Source: Edaphochlamys debaryana (lineage: Eukaryota > Chlorophyta > Chlorophyceae > Chlamydomonadales). From it: a DNA stretch of 64,000 nt. The DNA lies in assembly GCA_016858145.1 (NCBI GenBank), contig JAEHOE010000071.1, positions 1-64,000 on the forward strand, given 5' to 3'. The notes beneath the pieces were generated by a model, which searched no databases, was not told where the DNA came from, and saw nothing but the letters and a program-made list of their open reading frames with translations. Below are positions 36,992 to 48,325 of the stretch, one piece after another; the first letter of the stretch is position 1, and each line of letters opens with the position of its first letter. The position numbers were made by a program, and so were the translations under genes.

Positions 36992-39900
36992 ATGGCGGAC
37001 GAACTCAAGGTATCGCACACATACTGCCGTTGCACCGCCGTTGCGATGCAGCTCTCGGAGGTGTCGGGACTAAGCGCGGCGCCGAATCCGCTGCGCAGGC
37101 AAAGGGCAACGCCGCGTTCTCTGCGGGAAACTTCGAGGAGGCTATCAAGCTCTTCTCGGAGGCGATCGCGGTGGACCCCAACAACCACGTCCTCTACAGC
37201 AACCGGTCCGCCTCGCAGGTGCGTGCCCCGCCGCGGGCCCAGTCTACCCCCACGGGCCTGGAAACCCTGGGCCTACGCACCCTCTAGCGTAGCTTGCTGC
37301 TTACGGCAGTCCAGATGACAGTGCTGATGGGCTAACAGACGGGCAGGGCAAGGCGGCCACCACAAAGCCGGGCCTGGGGGCCGCGGGCGGCTGCCCCACG
37401 GCCGTGGGGCGCCCCTGCCGACCCCTCGCCTTCCGGCTCCGGCAGCTACCTCCCCTCCACTGCGTACGACACTGCGGCTGACGTCAGCCCATCGTGTGTC
37501 TGGCCCTGCAGGCGAGCCTCAAGCACTACACGGAGGCCCTGGCCGATGCTGAGAAGGTGCGGGGGGCGGAGGGGGTCCCACCGGGGCCTCCCAAGAAGTC
37601 AGCCCTAGAACCGGAGGGCGGACCGGGATCGCTGGCCTCTCACTGGCCTCTGGATGCGACGCATGTGCGGATGAGAGTGTTCGACTGGCGCGCGAAGGCA
37701 CACTCCCGTCATTTCAGAGGGCTCGCCGCTATCCGACGGGTCCTACACAAGCGGCTGCATGGGCTGGCCAGCGGACAGGGGCCGATCCGTACAGCCCGGG
37801 TTGCCACTGGACTGAACCGGCGGTAGCTGCAGCGGAGCGAGGGGCCGAGGCAGGAGGGGAGAGGGAAGGGGAGGAGAGGAGCACGCAGCGACAGACGCAC
37901 GACCGAGCCGCAGCGGAGCGGGGCCGAGGGGACCCGGCCGGGGCGGATGGGCAGCGACAGGAGGAAGCGGAGGGGAGGGGGAGCAGCGGCGCGGGGCCGA
38001 GGCGACTGATGGACGGATGGAGGGTCAGCGTCAGGGGGGATGAGGAAGCGGAGGGGAGGGGGGGCAGTGGCCGGCGCAGGGCCGTGCGGCCTCGCCCCAG
38101 GGGTTGGCACGGTGGCGGGCGGCAGTGGCAGTGGCAAGGTCCGGCGAGGCAGCAGCAGCGGCGGGTGGCAGGGGCGGGGGGGCAGCGATTCAGCAGGGGG
38201 CACGGCAGCGGGCCTGGTGGCCAGCCGCTGGCCCTGAGCGGCCATGGGACGCTGCAGTGGCTGCCTGGCGGAAAGGCAAGAGTCGCGGGTCAGAGCCGAG
38301 GGCGGCGGCGCTGGCGAGCAGGGTGGGCTTTGGCCCCGGCCCCACCCCCGCCGCCCCGGCCACAACACGCGGCCCCCCTGAGCACCCAGTCTCCTTCCCG
38401 CTCCCCGGCGTTGTGTGCACTCACAGACAACGCACCGGTGTCTTAGCTCTCACTCCCCAACCGCAAACCGCCAACTCCCAACCGCAAACCGCAGTGCGTG
38501 AGCCTCAAGCCCGACTGGGCCAAGGGCTACTCCCGCCTAGGGGCCGCCCACCACGGCCTGGGGGAGTACCCCGAGGCCATCCAGGCCCTGGAGAAGGGTG
38601 AGGGGGGGGGGGGGAGGGACCCGACGGAGGGAGAAGCGGGGACGGGGTGTCGGGCGAGGGCGCAACTGACGGGAGATGAGGAAAGCCTGGATCTGGACCC
38701 CTCCAACGAGGGCATCAACCCCTCCCCTCCCCCACGCCCCCCAAAACACACACGCTCCCCCTCTTAACCTCCTCCCCGTTCTCCATCCCCCCCGCCCCCC
38801 TTTCCCTGGCGTCGGCGCGATCCCGCTCAGCAACAAACACCCCCTCCCCCCTCTCCCTTACCTGCAGGCCTGGAGCTGGACCCCTCCAACGAGGGCATGC
38901 GGACCGCCCTGGAGGAGGCCCGCGCCGCCAGCTCCCGGCCCTCGGGGGGCGCGGGGGGGCTCTTCTCCTCGCCCCAGCTGCTCATGAAGCTGGCCATGGA
39001 CCCGCGGGGCAAGGCGCTGCTGCAGGTGGGGGCGGGGGGGAAACGGGGTGGTGAGCGTGTGTGTGTTTTGGGGGCGCGTGGGTACGTTGCACGGACCTGT
39101 CCCTCCTTCCCTCTACCGATCCAACCCCTACCCTCCCCCCCTCTTGCCTCCTTTCCTCCCCTCTTGCCTCCTCACCCCTTCCCCCCAGCAACCCGACTTC
39201 ATGAAGATGCTGGCCGACGTACAGCGGGACCCCTCCACCATCAACATGTACCTGCAGGACCCGCGCATGCAGCTGGTGGGCGGGGCCCGGGGTGGGCCCG
39301 GGGTGGGCCTCGCACGGGGTTTGTCAAGGGAGGGCCCAATGCCCTTCCCCTTCCCCTACCTCCCTCGCCCTCCCCCTTTCCTCTACCTTCCCTCACCTCC
39401 CTCCCCCTCCCCTCCCCCTGTCAGGTCCTGGAGCTGGCCCTGGGCGCCAAATTCGCCCGCGCTGGGGAGGACGAGGGGCCGGAGGCCAACGGGGGGCACG
39501 ACGACCACGAGGTGGGGGGGAGGAGGGGGGAGAGGGGGTGGATGGGCACACGGCCAAATGGAGGACCGGTCGGTGGGACACGATGACCACGAGGTTGGGG
39601 GAAGGGATGAAAGTGGAGTTCCGTGAGGGAGTGAGTGGGTAGGGGAGAGAAGGGGAGAGAAGGGCAAGGATCAAGGGAGGAAAGCTGTGGGGCCGAGAGG
39701 TCGTGCCGACGTGGCAGCGAAGGGAGGTCTTGCAGACCCGGCCAAGAGGGGGTCCAGCTCCCGACCGTGCTCCCCCCACCCCACCCCCACCCCCACACCT
39801 GCAGGGCCACGCCCACCCCCACCCCCCCAAACCCAAGGCGCCGGAGCCCACTGCCGCCAAGAAGCCCGAGCCGGCGCCGGAGCCGGCTTCGCACCTAAGC

Positions 39901-42900
39901 GAGGAGGAGAAGGTGAGCCCCAGTCAGGCCCAGACGGGCCCACCGTGGGTCCGCATGCAGGCCCAGCTGCGGCCCGCAGCTACCCCCAGTCCCTTAGTCG
40001 TGAATGCCGACCGTGGTGCTGGTACCCACCGCCAACCTCTAACCGCCAACCGTCGCAGGAGCTGGCGGCCAAGAAGGCGGCGGCCGCTAAGGAGAAGGAG
40101 GCGGGCAACGAGGCGTACAAGAAGAAGGAGTTCGACGCCGCGGTAGCGCACTACAACAAGGCCCTCGAGCTGTACGACGGTGACGTCACCTTCCTCACCA
40201 ACCGCGCCGCCGTGTTCTTCGAGCAGGTACGCGAACCTACGAACGTTTGGCAGGCGGACCTGTACAGCAGGTCGCGGCAGTGCGTGGCGGTGTGTTGCGA
40301 CCCCCACCTCGCCGAGCGCCTTCCTCCGCCTCCATTTCTTCCTACGTTGACCGCCCCCCACCCCCTTCGACCCTGTCCCCCTCCCTCCTCCTAACCCTCT
40401 TGCCTTCCTCCTCACTCCCCCTCTTGCCTCCTCCCCCCCTCCCCCCCTGTCAGGGCAAGTACGACGACTGCATCGCCGACTGCGACGCCGCGGTCAACAG
40501 GGCGCACGAGCTGCGCGCCGACTTCAAGCTCATTGCCAAGGCCCTCACGCGGAAGGGCAACGCGCTGGTCAAGCAGGGCAAGTGAGTACCCGGTAATCGG
40601 TCATGTTCGGGGTCATGGCCAAAGGCTGTGATCTGAGTTGACATGCTGTGATCAGGAGGGTGCGGCAAGTGGCTGTTTCGCAACTTGTGTCTTGCTACTC
40701 CCCAGGATGGACGAGGCTATCGCGGCGTACAACAAGTCGCTGATGGAGCACCGTACGGCAGACACGCTGGCGCTTCTCAACAAGACAGAGAAGGTGGGGG
40801 AAGCTGGAGGGAGGTGGGGTGGGGGAAGCTGGTTGTAGGCGGGGGTGAGACGGGGGCGAGTCGGTCGGCTTGGGCACATGGTGGCCCCAGGTGGCGCTGC
40901 AATGGATTCGTGCAGCTGGCTGGCTGCTGGCTGCTGCTCTGCGCACCCCGCTAAGTGCCCCCGAACCTCCTGTAAGAGGGCTGCCCGGCTGAAGGAACCG
41001 CCTGTCTGTCTTGTGTTCTCACCTGTAATCCATCCTGAGCTCCCCCCGCCTGCCCACGTGCCCCCCCCCCCCCAGGCGCTCAAGGAGCAGCGCGAGAAGG
41101 ACTACATCGATATGGCCAAGTCCGAGGAAGAGCGGGAAAAGGGCAACTCCGCATTCAAGGAGCAGCGCTACCCAGAGGTACGGGGCGTGTACGGCACTTG
41201 TCTGTGTGCTGTAGGGGCTGTAGAGTGCTAGGACCCAGAATGGCCCGGGGCTTGTGTGCATGCCAAGTGGGCTTCCTTGTTCCTCCCTCCCTCCCCATGA
41301 GTCATCCTCCCCGTCCCTCGTGCCTCCTATCCATCCCCCCACCCCCACCCCAGGCCGTGCAAGCCTACCAGGAGGCCCCCAAGCGCCCCCCCTCCACCTC
41401 CCTCCCTCCCTCCCCATGACTCATCCCCCCCCTCCCTTGCCCCCCTCTTGCCTCCCCCCCCAAAGGCCGTGCAAGCCTACCAGGAGGCCCCCAAGCGCCC
41501 CCCCTCCACCTCCCTCCCTCCCTCCCCATTACTCATCCCCCCCCTCCCTTGCCCCCCTCTTGCCTCCCCCCCCAAAGGCCGTGCAAGCCTACCAGGAGGC
41601 CCTCAAGCGCCCCCCCTCCACCTCCCTCCCTCCCTCCCCATGACTCATCCCCCCCCTCCCTTGCCTCCCTCTTGCCTCCCCCCCAAAGGCCGTGCAAGCC
41701 TACCAGGAGGCCCTCAAGCGCGGGCCCCCCGCCGTCAACCCCGAGGCCTACAAGCTCTACTCCAACCTGGCGGCATGCTACACCAAGCTGGGGGCCTACC
41801 CGGAGGGCGTCAAGGTGGGGGGGGAGGGGGGGGCGACCTGGGGGGGCCTACCCGGAGGGGGTCAGGGGGCCAGCAGCTGGGGGCAGAGGGGGGGAGGTCC
41901 CCCGCCTCCAGGGGGTCGACTGGGGGGCTTGCTCGTTGCCACGACTGGGGCATGGGCGATGGTCAGGCTGGTGGACTGGTGGGGGGCTGGTTGTACCCGG
42001 CACCTCTCCTCACACCATTGGACAAGTGCTTGGAGCTCAAGCCCGACTCTACTCCTGCTTCCTGAAACACCCACATGCCATGTCTGCTTGCTAACCCCTA
42101 TGTCTGGCCCCTCTTGCCTCTCCCCCCCAGGCGGCCGACAAGTGCATAGAGCTCAAGCCCGACTTCGCCAAGGGCTACAGCCGCAAGGGCACGCTGCAGG
42201 TGGGGGCCGGGGGGGGGGGAGAAACAGGGTGGAAGAAAGTGTGTTAAGAGGTGAATGGACAGGAGCAGTGAGGGGGAAGGGTTGGGTGCGGGTTGCTAGT
42301 GTGAGCCTGTCCGATGCCATGGACCCGTCCTCAACTCCTCCCGCCGCCCTGCTCTTGCCGTACGTACGACAGTACTTCATGAAGGAGTACGACAAGGCCA
42401 TCGAGACTTACAACAAGGGCCTGGAGCTGGAGCCCGACAACGCGGAGCTGCATGACGGGCTGCAGCGCGCCGTGGACGCCATCAGCCGGTGAGAGTGCCG
42501 TACAGCCGTACACATCTGTACGGCAGCCAGGCCCCCTGGGCCCGGCTCCACATTCCCACGCCCACCGTGTGCCGCTCTCCTTTGAATTGCGAGCTTCCCC
42601 TCCAGGCTCCCAACCCCGCGCACTCCCAACACACACACGCCTTCCACCGCCCATTCCCCCCCTCTCCATCCCCCCCCCCCCCAGCTTCGCCTCCGGCCAG
42701 GCCAGCGCCGAGGAGGTCAAGGAGCGGCAGGCTCGGTCCCTGTCCGACCCCGAGGTGCAGAACATCCTCAAGGACCCCGTCATGCAGCAGGTGGGGGGGG
42801 GAAAGGGAGGGGGGCGGGGGCGGGGGGGAAGAGGGGGCGGGGGTGAGGTGGGGGCGAGGCGGCGGGAAAGGGTGGGCGGGGACGGGCCCTGCTGCAGGTG

Positions 42901-43244
42901 CGGAACTTGGACGGGAGGGAGTCGGGCGGAAGGAGGTTGGGGTCCCCTGCCTCCCCCACGTCCTCTCTGCGCGCCGTTCCCCTTTCGTGCGCTGCAGCCG
43001 GCTCCCTTCCAATTCCCCTCACGCAGCCCCTCCTCTCCCTCAAACCTCCCTCCCCCTCCCCTCCCCTTCCCCTCCCCTCCCCTCCCCCTCCCCTCCCCCT
43101 CCCCTCCCCCTCCCCTCCCACCCCTGTCAGGTGCTGCGGGACTTCCAGGAGGATCCCAAGTCCGCCCAGAAGCACCTCAAGAGCCCCGAGATCATGATCA
43201 AGATCAACAAGCTCGTGGCGGCGGGCATCATCCAGATCAAGTAG
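36992..43244 (+). CDS. STI1: Hsp70-Hsp90 organising co-chaperone STI1/HOP
   Basis: HOP bridges Hsp70 and Hsp90 and passes clients between them. Seventeen exons: 36992-37009, 37099-37218, 37512-37556, 38495-38597, 38868-39025, 39189-39275, 39425-39511, 39805-39912, 40059-40226, 40454-40581, 40706-40793, 41076-41177, 41689-41814, 42131-42199, 42373-42488, 42685-42790, 43131-43244; 580 residues in phase. TPR1 covers about 4-110 (KGNAAFSAGNFEEAI, LYSNRSAS, KGYSRLGAAHHGLG). A DP/STI1 region follows (FMKMLADVQRDPS). TPR2A covers about 250-375 (AGNEAYKKKEFDAAV) and TPR2B about 380-505 (KGNSAFKEQRYPEAVQAY, NLAACYTKLGAYPEG). The C-terminal DP2 has DPVMQQVLRDFQEDP and ends in IIQIK. Order and length match plant HOP. 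The acceptor for exon 13 is preceded by three intronic copies of the exon start. Confidence 0.97.
37835..38070 (+). repeat. G/A-rich imperfect repeats in STI1 intron 3
   Basis: Units containing GGAAGCGGAGGGGAGGGGG, GCGGGGCCGAGG and GGACGGATGG recur two or three times, which makes the intron (37557-38494) the longest in the gene. The sense strand is strongly purine-rich and could form G-quadruplex or triplex structures. Confidence 0.6.
41354..41714 (+). repeat. Four 112-bp tandem units, each carrying an STI1 exon-13 start
   Basis: The segment beginning GCCGTGCAAGCCTACCAGG starts at 41354, 41466, 41578 and 41689 (steps 112, 112, 111). The first three units run from the exon-like head into a C-rich tail with CCCATGACTCATCCCCC or a close variant, then a CCAAAG acceptor-like end. 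Only the fourth copy continues into coding sequence with conserved TPR residues, so it is taken as the true exon 13. The units are nearly identical, implying recent expansion. Confidence 0.95.
43020..43118 (+). repeat. CCCCTCC polypyrimidine array at the end of STI1 intron 16
   Basis: More than ten copies of CCCCTCCC or CCCCTTCC precede the CTGTCAG acceptor at 43124-43130. The same intron begins with a long G-rich run at 42791-42850, so the two ends of the intron are complementary. Confidence 0.85.
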
Positions 43245-44037
43245 ATCCGATCTAGGCCTATATCCAGCTTTGGTGTGCTCAAGGGTCGAGGGGCTTTGCT
43301 CGCATCGCGTTGGGTTGGGATCGACGTTGGGGACGGGATCACAGGGATTGGGGGAACTGTCCGCGTGGGGGAATACCCTCCGTTAGGGCTACCCCCGGGT
43401 CGGGCACGGGGCGAGGAGGTGCAGGTGGAGGCTTGCGGGGTGTAAGGGGCCGTCACATGGGGGCATCAGGAGTTGCAAGAGAGTGAGCTTGGCTGGAGAC
43501 CGGACCGGACCGGAGTGCAGAGGAGGAGACGTGCAGCGGGCAGGAGTTGGGCTGCGGATTTCGCATGGAGCTGACTCGCGGTAGGAGGCACGGCAGGAGG
43601 CGGTGGGGGCGGCTGCGGCGAGGAGTTGCCCGCGAGGACTGCAGTCAAGGGGAGTTGCTGCCGTGTTGCCAGGGCCAGATGGCGAGGGGAGGAGGGGTCA
43701 AGTGGGCCGTGCGGGCCTAAGGGGCACGGCCAGGTCTCGCCCCGTGGCTGTGTGTTGCTGCGTGTGCGCTGTAAGCGAAAGGCAGAAAAAAAGCTCAGAG
43801 TGCGACCGCCGCATTCGACCGCTCTCAGCCACAGACGAGGCCGCCCTACCGCACATTGCGTCCAGCGAGCATTTGAGCTCCACACGTGTAGCCTGCCTGC
43901 CGCGTCCTGCTGGCTGCTCAACGAGCCCTGCAACCCGCCGTGACAGCGCTCGGACTCGCTCGGGCCGCCCGACAACTCGCTCGGGCCTGCCGGGAAGGCC
44001 CCTGAGGACGTGAGCACGGCTGCGAAGCCACGGCGCA
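43245..44037. other. Intergenic stretch after STI1
   Basis: This contains the STI1 3' UTR. A run reading TAGATCCGATCTAGG directly follows the stop. Open frames here lack recognisable domains and no gene is called. Confidence 0.5.
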
Positions 44038-46268
44038 ATGCCGCCGCGGCAAACCGGCCAGGTGAGCTCGGGGGCTCAAGGCGAAGTCCGAGGCGGCTCC
44101 CGGTAGCGGTTTGCGTTGCTCCAGCTTTGTGCGTTTTGCTCCAGCTGTTTGCCCCGCCAGCTGCTTGCCCCGCCGGTAGCGGGGGTATCGCGGCGCGAGC
44201 CATGACCCACCGCGACTCGTAATGCGCTGCTGCCCCCTTGCTTCCCCCCTGCTCCCCCTTCGCTGCTCCCACAGGGCCCCGCACGATCCGCCTCCTGGGC
44301 GACCGCGGAGGGCGGAGAGAAGGCGGCGGCTCAGGACCGGCGGCCCAAGGCAGGCCGAGCAGCCGCAATGGCGGCCGCTCCTTCAGCGGCTGCGGCCGCT
44401 AGACGCTCCGGTGGCAGTGGCAGCGGCCGCTGCCACCGCCGGGAGAAGAGCGCGGAGGCTCCCGCCGGCGAGCCAGCCCCGAAGGCACGGCGGCTAGCGG
44501 CGGCAGCTTGTGGGACCACGCTATCAGCACCGACGAGCGTCAGATCGGTGGCCGAGATGCTGGCGGGCGGCGGCGGCGAAGGTCCCTGCCCTTTCAAACG
44601 CGTCAGCGCGGGCGGCGAAGGCGGAGGCGGAGGCGGCGGCAGAGGCGGCGGCGGCGGAGGCTCCCGTCCGGTACTGAGAGGCGATGGCGGCGGCGGTGTC
44701 GAAGGCTCTAGACGAGGCGAAGGCTGACGCCGGCCGTGCGGCGGTGGAGGCGGCGGCGGCAGCGGCGGCGGCGGCGATAAAGACCGCTCGCTGCGCGGAG
44801 GTGGCGGGACAGGCACCGGCGGCGCAAGCGACGCGCCGGCGGGGCGCTCCGCTGGCGGGTACCGTGGAGTCGGAGCAGGCGGCTGCGGCTGACCGTGGAG
44901 CTAAGGCAGCCAGCGCCAGCAAGGGGGCCGCGGGCAAGCAGGTGAGACGTTGAGGGGGAGTTGTGCCCCTTGTCAGGCCTGTGCCCCCTGACGGTAAGGT
45001 CCTGACTGGTAGGGCGAGGGGGCATGGCAAGATCCGCTCGCTGGCTTGCGAGGCGGGACCGGGGGACAGCTCGCAAGGCGTTGCCCGCCTCCACGCACCT
45101 CACCTGTCACCGACCTTCCTTGGCCCGGCCCCGCTCTCCCCAGCCGCAGGCGGGACGGCACGAGGAGGAGGAGGAGGGCGGGCGGGTGCGGGCCCGGCGA
45201 GGGGCCCGGCCGCTGCCGCGCCTGCTGCCGTACGCGTGGGCGGACCGCCAGCGCCGGTGGCCAAGGCAGCGGTCAGGGAGGTGGCCAGGCGCATGGAGGA
45301 ACCCCTGCAGGGGTTCACGGAGGGCCTGCGCTCTGCCTCCGGGGTGACGGGACCGAGAGCCGTTGATGGCTGATGGGGCTGAGGGTCTGCTCTTCACCTT
45401 GCATGGCAGAATTTCAACATGTCAGCTCGGCCCTCACGAAATGTTGCGCGGGGCTGGCCAGAGTGGAGCTGAGGGTCCGCTCAATATTTCGCATGCGAGC
45501 AGTCCTTCCTTTTCTTCCTCCACCGAGCCCCTCGCCCCCCCGGGGACAGGAGGACGCAGTGCCCTCGCACTGGCCTTTGCACTCCCTCCCTCCGAGTTGC
45601 CCTGTCCTGCGCCACCCGTGCCAACCCACACGTGCTCGCCTCAACGCTAGCGGTTGCCCGTCCCCACGCCCCACCCCAGTTCAACTTCTGGCTGCCCCGG
45701 AAGCCACCGCCGTACATCAAGGAGTACGGTGCCGGTGGCGCAGTGGTGCCCAGAACGCCTGGAGGGGCAGCTGCGCACCTGTGTCGACTCCATCCTCATC
45801 AAAGCGCTTCGCGTGCCGCCCCTCTGCATCGGCAACGGCGCCCACCTGGGCCCGGCTGCGGCTGCGGCTGCGCCGACGGCGGCACTTCACGCCACGGCCG
45901 AGGCGTGCGTGCGAGACGCGGTGGCGAAGGCGTGGTCCCTACGCTGCCGGGTGGACGCCGCCAGCGCCGAGCTCGCTGTGGGCCGCCTCTCGCTGGTCGC
46001 TTACAAGTCCGGCGTGCCTGTCTCGTTCTCGGCGCCCCCCTCCGGGCGCGTCCCCGCGATGCGCCCCACCAAGCTGGTGCTGGTCCGCCCCAGCGGCACG
46101 GGTGCCGCCACCCCGTCGCCACTGCACGCGCGGCCCGTGGACGCTGTGCGCGAGGGGCACGAGGAGGACGCTGTTGGCGCCGGCGCTGCGATCGCCACGC
46201 CGCCACCGCTGCACAAGCGGCTCGCGGCGAACGTTGAAGCGGTGTACGGAGGCCGGGAGTCGGCTTAG
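44038..46268 (+). CDS. Tentative Ala/Gly-rich hypothetical gene, structure unresolved
   Basis: Several plus-strand segments look partly protein-like but do not join into one clean model. A start at 44038 followed by a GT donor at 44062 could splice to an acceptor at 44275, giving an Ala-rich frame with LAAAACGTTLSAPTSVRSV and then poly-Gly. A different frame at 44684-44941 reads KALDEAKADAGRAAVEA and ends at a GT donor. At 45680 an acceptor opens FNFWLPRKPPPYIKEYG, but the best downstream frame (VDSILIKALRVPPLCIGNG, then LSLVAYKSGVPVSF and AMRPTKLVLVRPSG, ending at TAG 46266-46268) is in another phase. A frameshifted gene, a pseudogene or unseen introns could explain this. Treat the outer limits as provisional. 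Confidence 0.3.
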
Positions 46269-48325
46269 CCGTGCGACGAGGTCTTCACCCTGAGCCCCGG
46301 GCCGCCCGTTCCCGGCGACAGCCCTGACGCCGGTGCTGCTCTGGACCCCAGTGGCAGCGCTGTGGGGCTGCGGACGGCGGCACCGGGCGTTGAATGGTTG
46401 CTGGAGGCGGAAGCGGCGGCGGCGGCGTCGCTCACGCCAGTGGTGCCTGCGCGGGTTGTGGCACTCACCTCCCTGGGCTGAGCGTGCGGGTGCTGCTGCG
46501 GGCGGTGCGGGGGCGGGCGAGGGGTGTCAGTGTCTTTCGGGGCGTGAGGGTCGCCCGGGAGCAGGCGGAGGTGGGTGTGCAGGCGGAGGCCGCCAGGCAG
46601 GGCGGGGCCGCTGCGTGCGGTCCGCTGGGGCTGCGGGCCGCTGGGGCGGGGGGCTGTTGGAGCTAGGAGGCCGGCGATTGCAGCGTTTGCCAAGGGGCGA
46701 GACCTCGTAGGACGTGAATGGGGTTCTAGCGCTAGGTAGGCGGCAAGAGGGCAGGAGGGAGCGGGTTACCTGCTGCTGCGGGAGACGTGCGGGCTTTCGT
46801 CCCCGCCTATGACGCATGACTCAGGCAACTCGCTAGGGCGACGGAGGTCGCGGGCGAGTACGCACACGAGTTGCAAAGAGAGGGAGGGCGGCGCTGCGGC
46901 ATCAGAAGTTGAGGGCATCCGGGTCTTCGCCTGTATTTGGGGATCCCTCTGGGGCCGCGCATGGACATGCACACGAGTTGTACAGAGAGGGAGGGCGGCT
47001 TTGGGGAATGCTTCTTGTTGAGGCAGGGCTGTGTTGGGAAGTGTGAGGACATGAAGGGAGAGGCAAGAGCGGTGCGTTGTTAAGGGCACGCAGCGGGTGA
47101 GGGGCGCGACGTCAGAGACGCGCAGAGATGTGGGTGTTGTTGGCGTACCAACCGCTGTCCGAGGGCAGCCAGCCTGCCCTGAATGCACCCCTGTCCTGAT
47201 CCGAGGGCACTATGAGTCCACTATGCCATCCTTGCCAGCCTGCTGCAGTCATGTAGCACAGCCTCCTGAACGCACCCCACTACTGGACACGCGCCATGCC
47301 TGGAAGCGGGAGCGTGGGCGGGCACGTCTGCTTCGCTGGGGTGGGTGGGCACGTGTGCAAAGCCTTCTGGAGACACAGGGTCGGTTGGGCACTGTGAGGG
47401 CACGTGGAATACGGGGTCTTGCATTCGAGCTTGCGCCAGCTCGTGCCCATTCTCCGCCCATCCATCTCCGCCCATATGGCCTGGCCGAACACTTCAGAGC
47501 GCATCAGATGGTGACGCGACAAGACCACAAGCGCATTCGTCGCTGCGGTCCCATATAAACCAACTCCCACAAGCACAAAACCCCACCAGTCCTCCGAAGT
47601 CTGGCCGCGGCATCAACAAACGCTTGCCCTCACAAGAGCAAAGCCGGTCCAACAAACGCCTGCCCACTGTAGCAGTCCCTGGCCCATGCGCATCACCAGG
47701 CACCGCCCAAAAATGCCGTGGGTTGCCACGCGACCATAACGGCGGCTTTCCGAACACATACGACCTGACACAATGCTTTCCTGGCCGTCGAGCCGACTCC
47801 CCTCCCCTCCCGATCCGCCCTTCTTCCCCCCATCAACGCCCGTCAAGGCGCCTCACTGCCACCACCCTGCCCCGTCCTGCCACTGCCCCTGCCACTGCCT
47901 GCCGCGCGTGGTCACATGCCTCCTGCACGCTCCTGCCCTGTCTGGCCCCCCGCGGCCGTTATGCTGTTCAGTATGGGTTCATTCCCCTTTCCCCCGGACC
48001 GTTCTCTCGCCCGAGCCAAGCGTCTTCCCGCGGGCCTGGCCGTGCCTGCGACCCAAACCAAAGCCCGCTTCTCTTCCGGGCCATCCCCTGTGCAGTCGCT
48101 ACGTCCCAGCATGTCTCACAGCGCCCGCGGCAGTCCATCGGCAGGTTCCAATGCAGGCCCAAGCTAGGCCCACAGTGCACGTCCAAGCAGGCCCGCTCCG
48201 CTCCAGCAGATGGCCGTTCCCCTCATTGCACTGAGCGTCTATAGCCAGGCCCCCAGGCCCCAGGCAGGCCTGAGGGCAGGCCCAGAGCTCAGGCCCAGAG
48301 CACAGGCCCACGCCAGGCCCACCCC
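46269..48325. other. Intergenic stretch between the hypothetical gene and the fibrillin gene
   Basis: No gene was supported. A roughly 110-bp imperfect duplication shares CACACGAGTTG(C/T)A-AGAGAGGGAGGGCGGC, at about 46863-46893 and 46971-47000. Around 47550-47570 there is a CATATAAACC patch, but no gene starts after it on the plus strand. The right end, from about 48140, is the 3' flank of the fibrillin gene. Confidence 0.5.
48140..48325. repeat. AGGCCC-rich repeats and terminal-exon copy downstream of the fibrillin gene
   Basis: AGGCCC/CAGGCCC words recur at 6-20 bp intervals. Within them, 48187-48235 resembles 48328-48376, the last part of the fibrillin coding exon (shared GGCCCGCTCCGCTCCAGCAG, followed by a similar GTT-CCC-TT-TTG pattern). 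Confidence 0.65.

Noticed and set aside
43498..44368. 300-codon minus-strand open frame after STI1
   Set aside because: Low-complexity Ala/Pro/Arg/Ser composition and no recognisable motif or splice structure.
47550..47575. TATA-like CATATAAACC as a promoter
   Set aside because: No supported plus-strand gene begins downstream before the minus-strand fibrillin gene.
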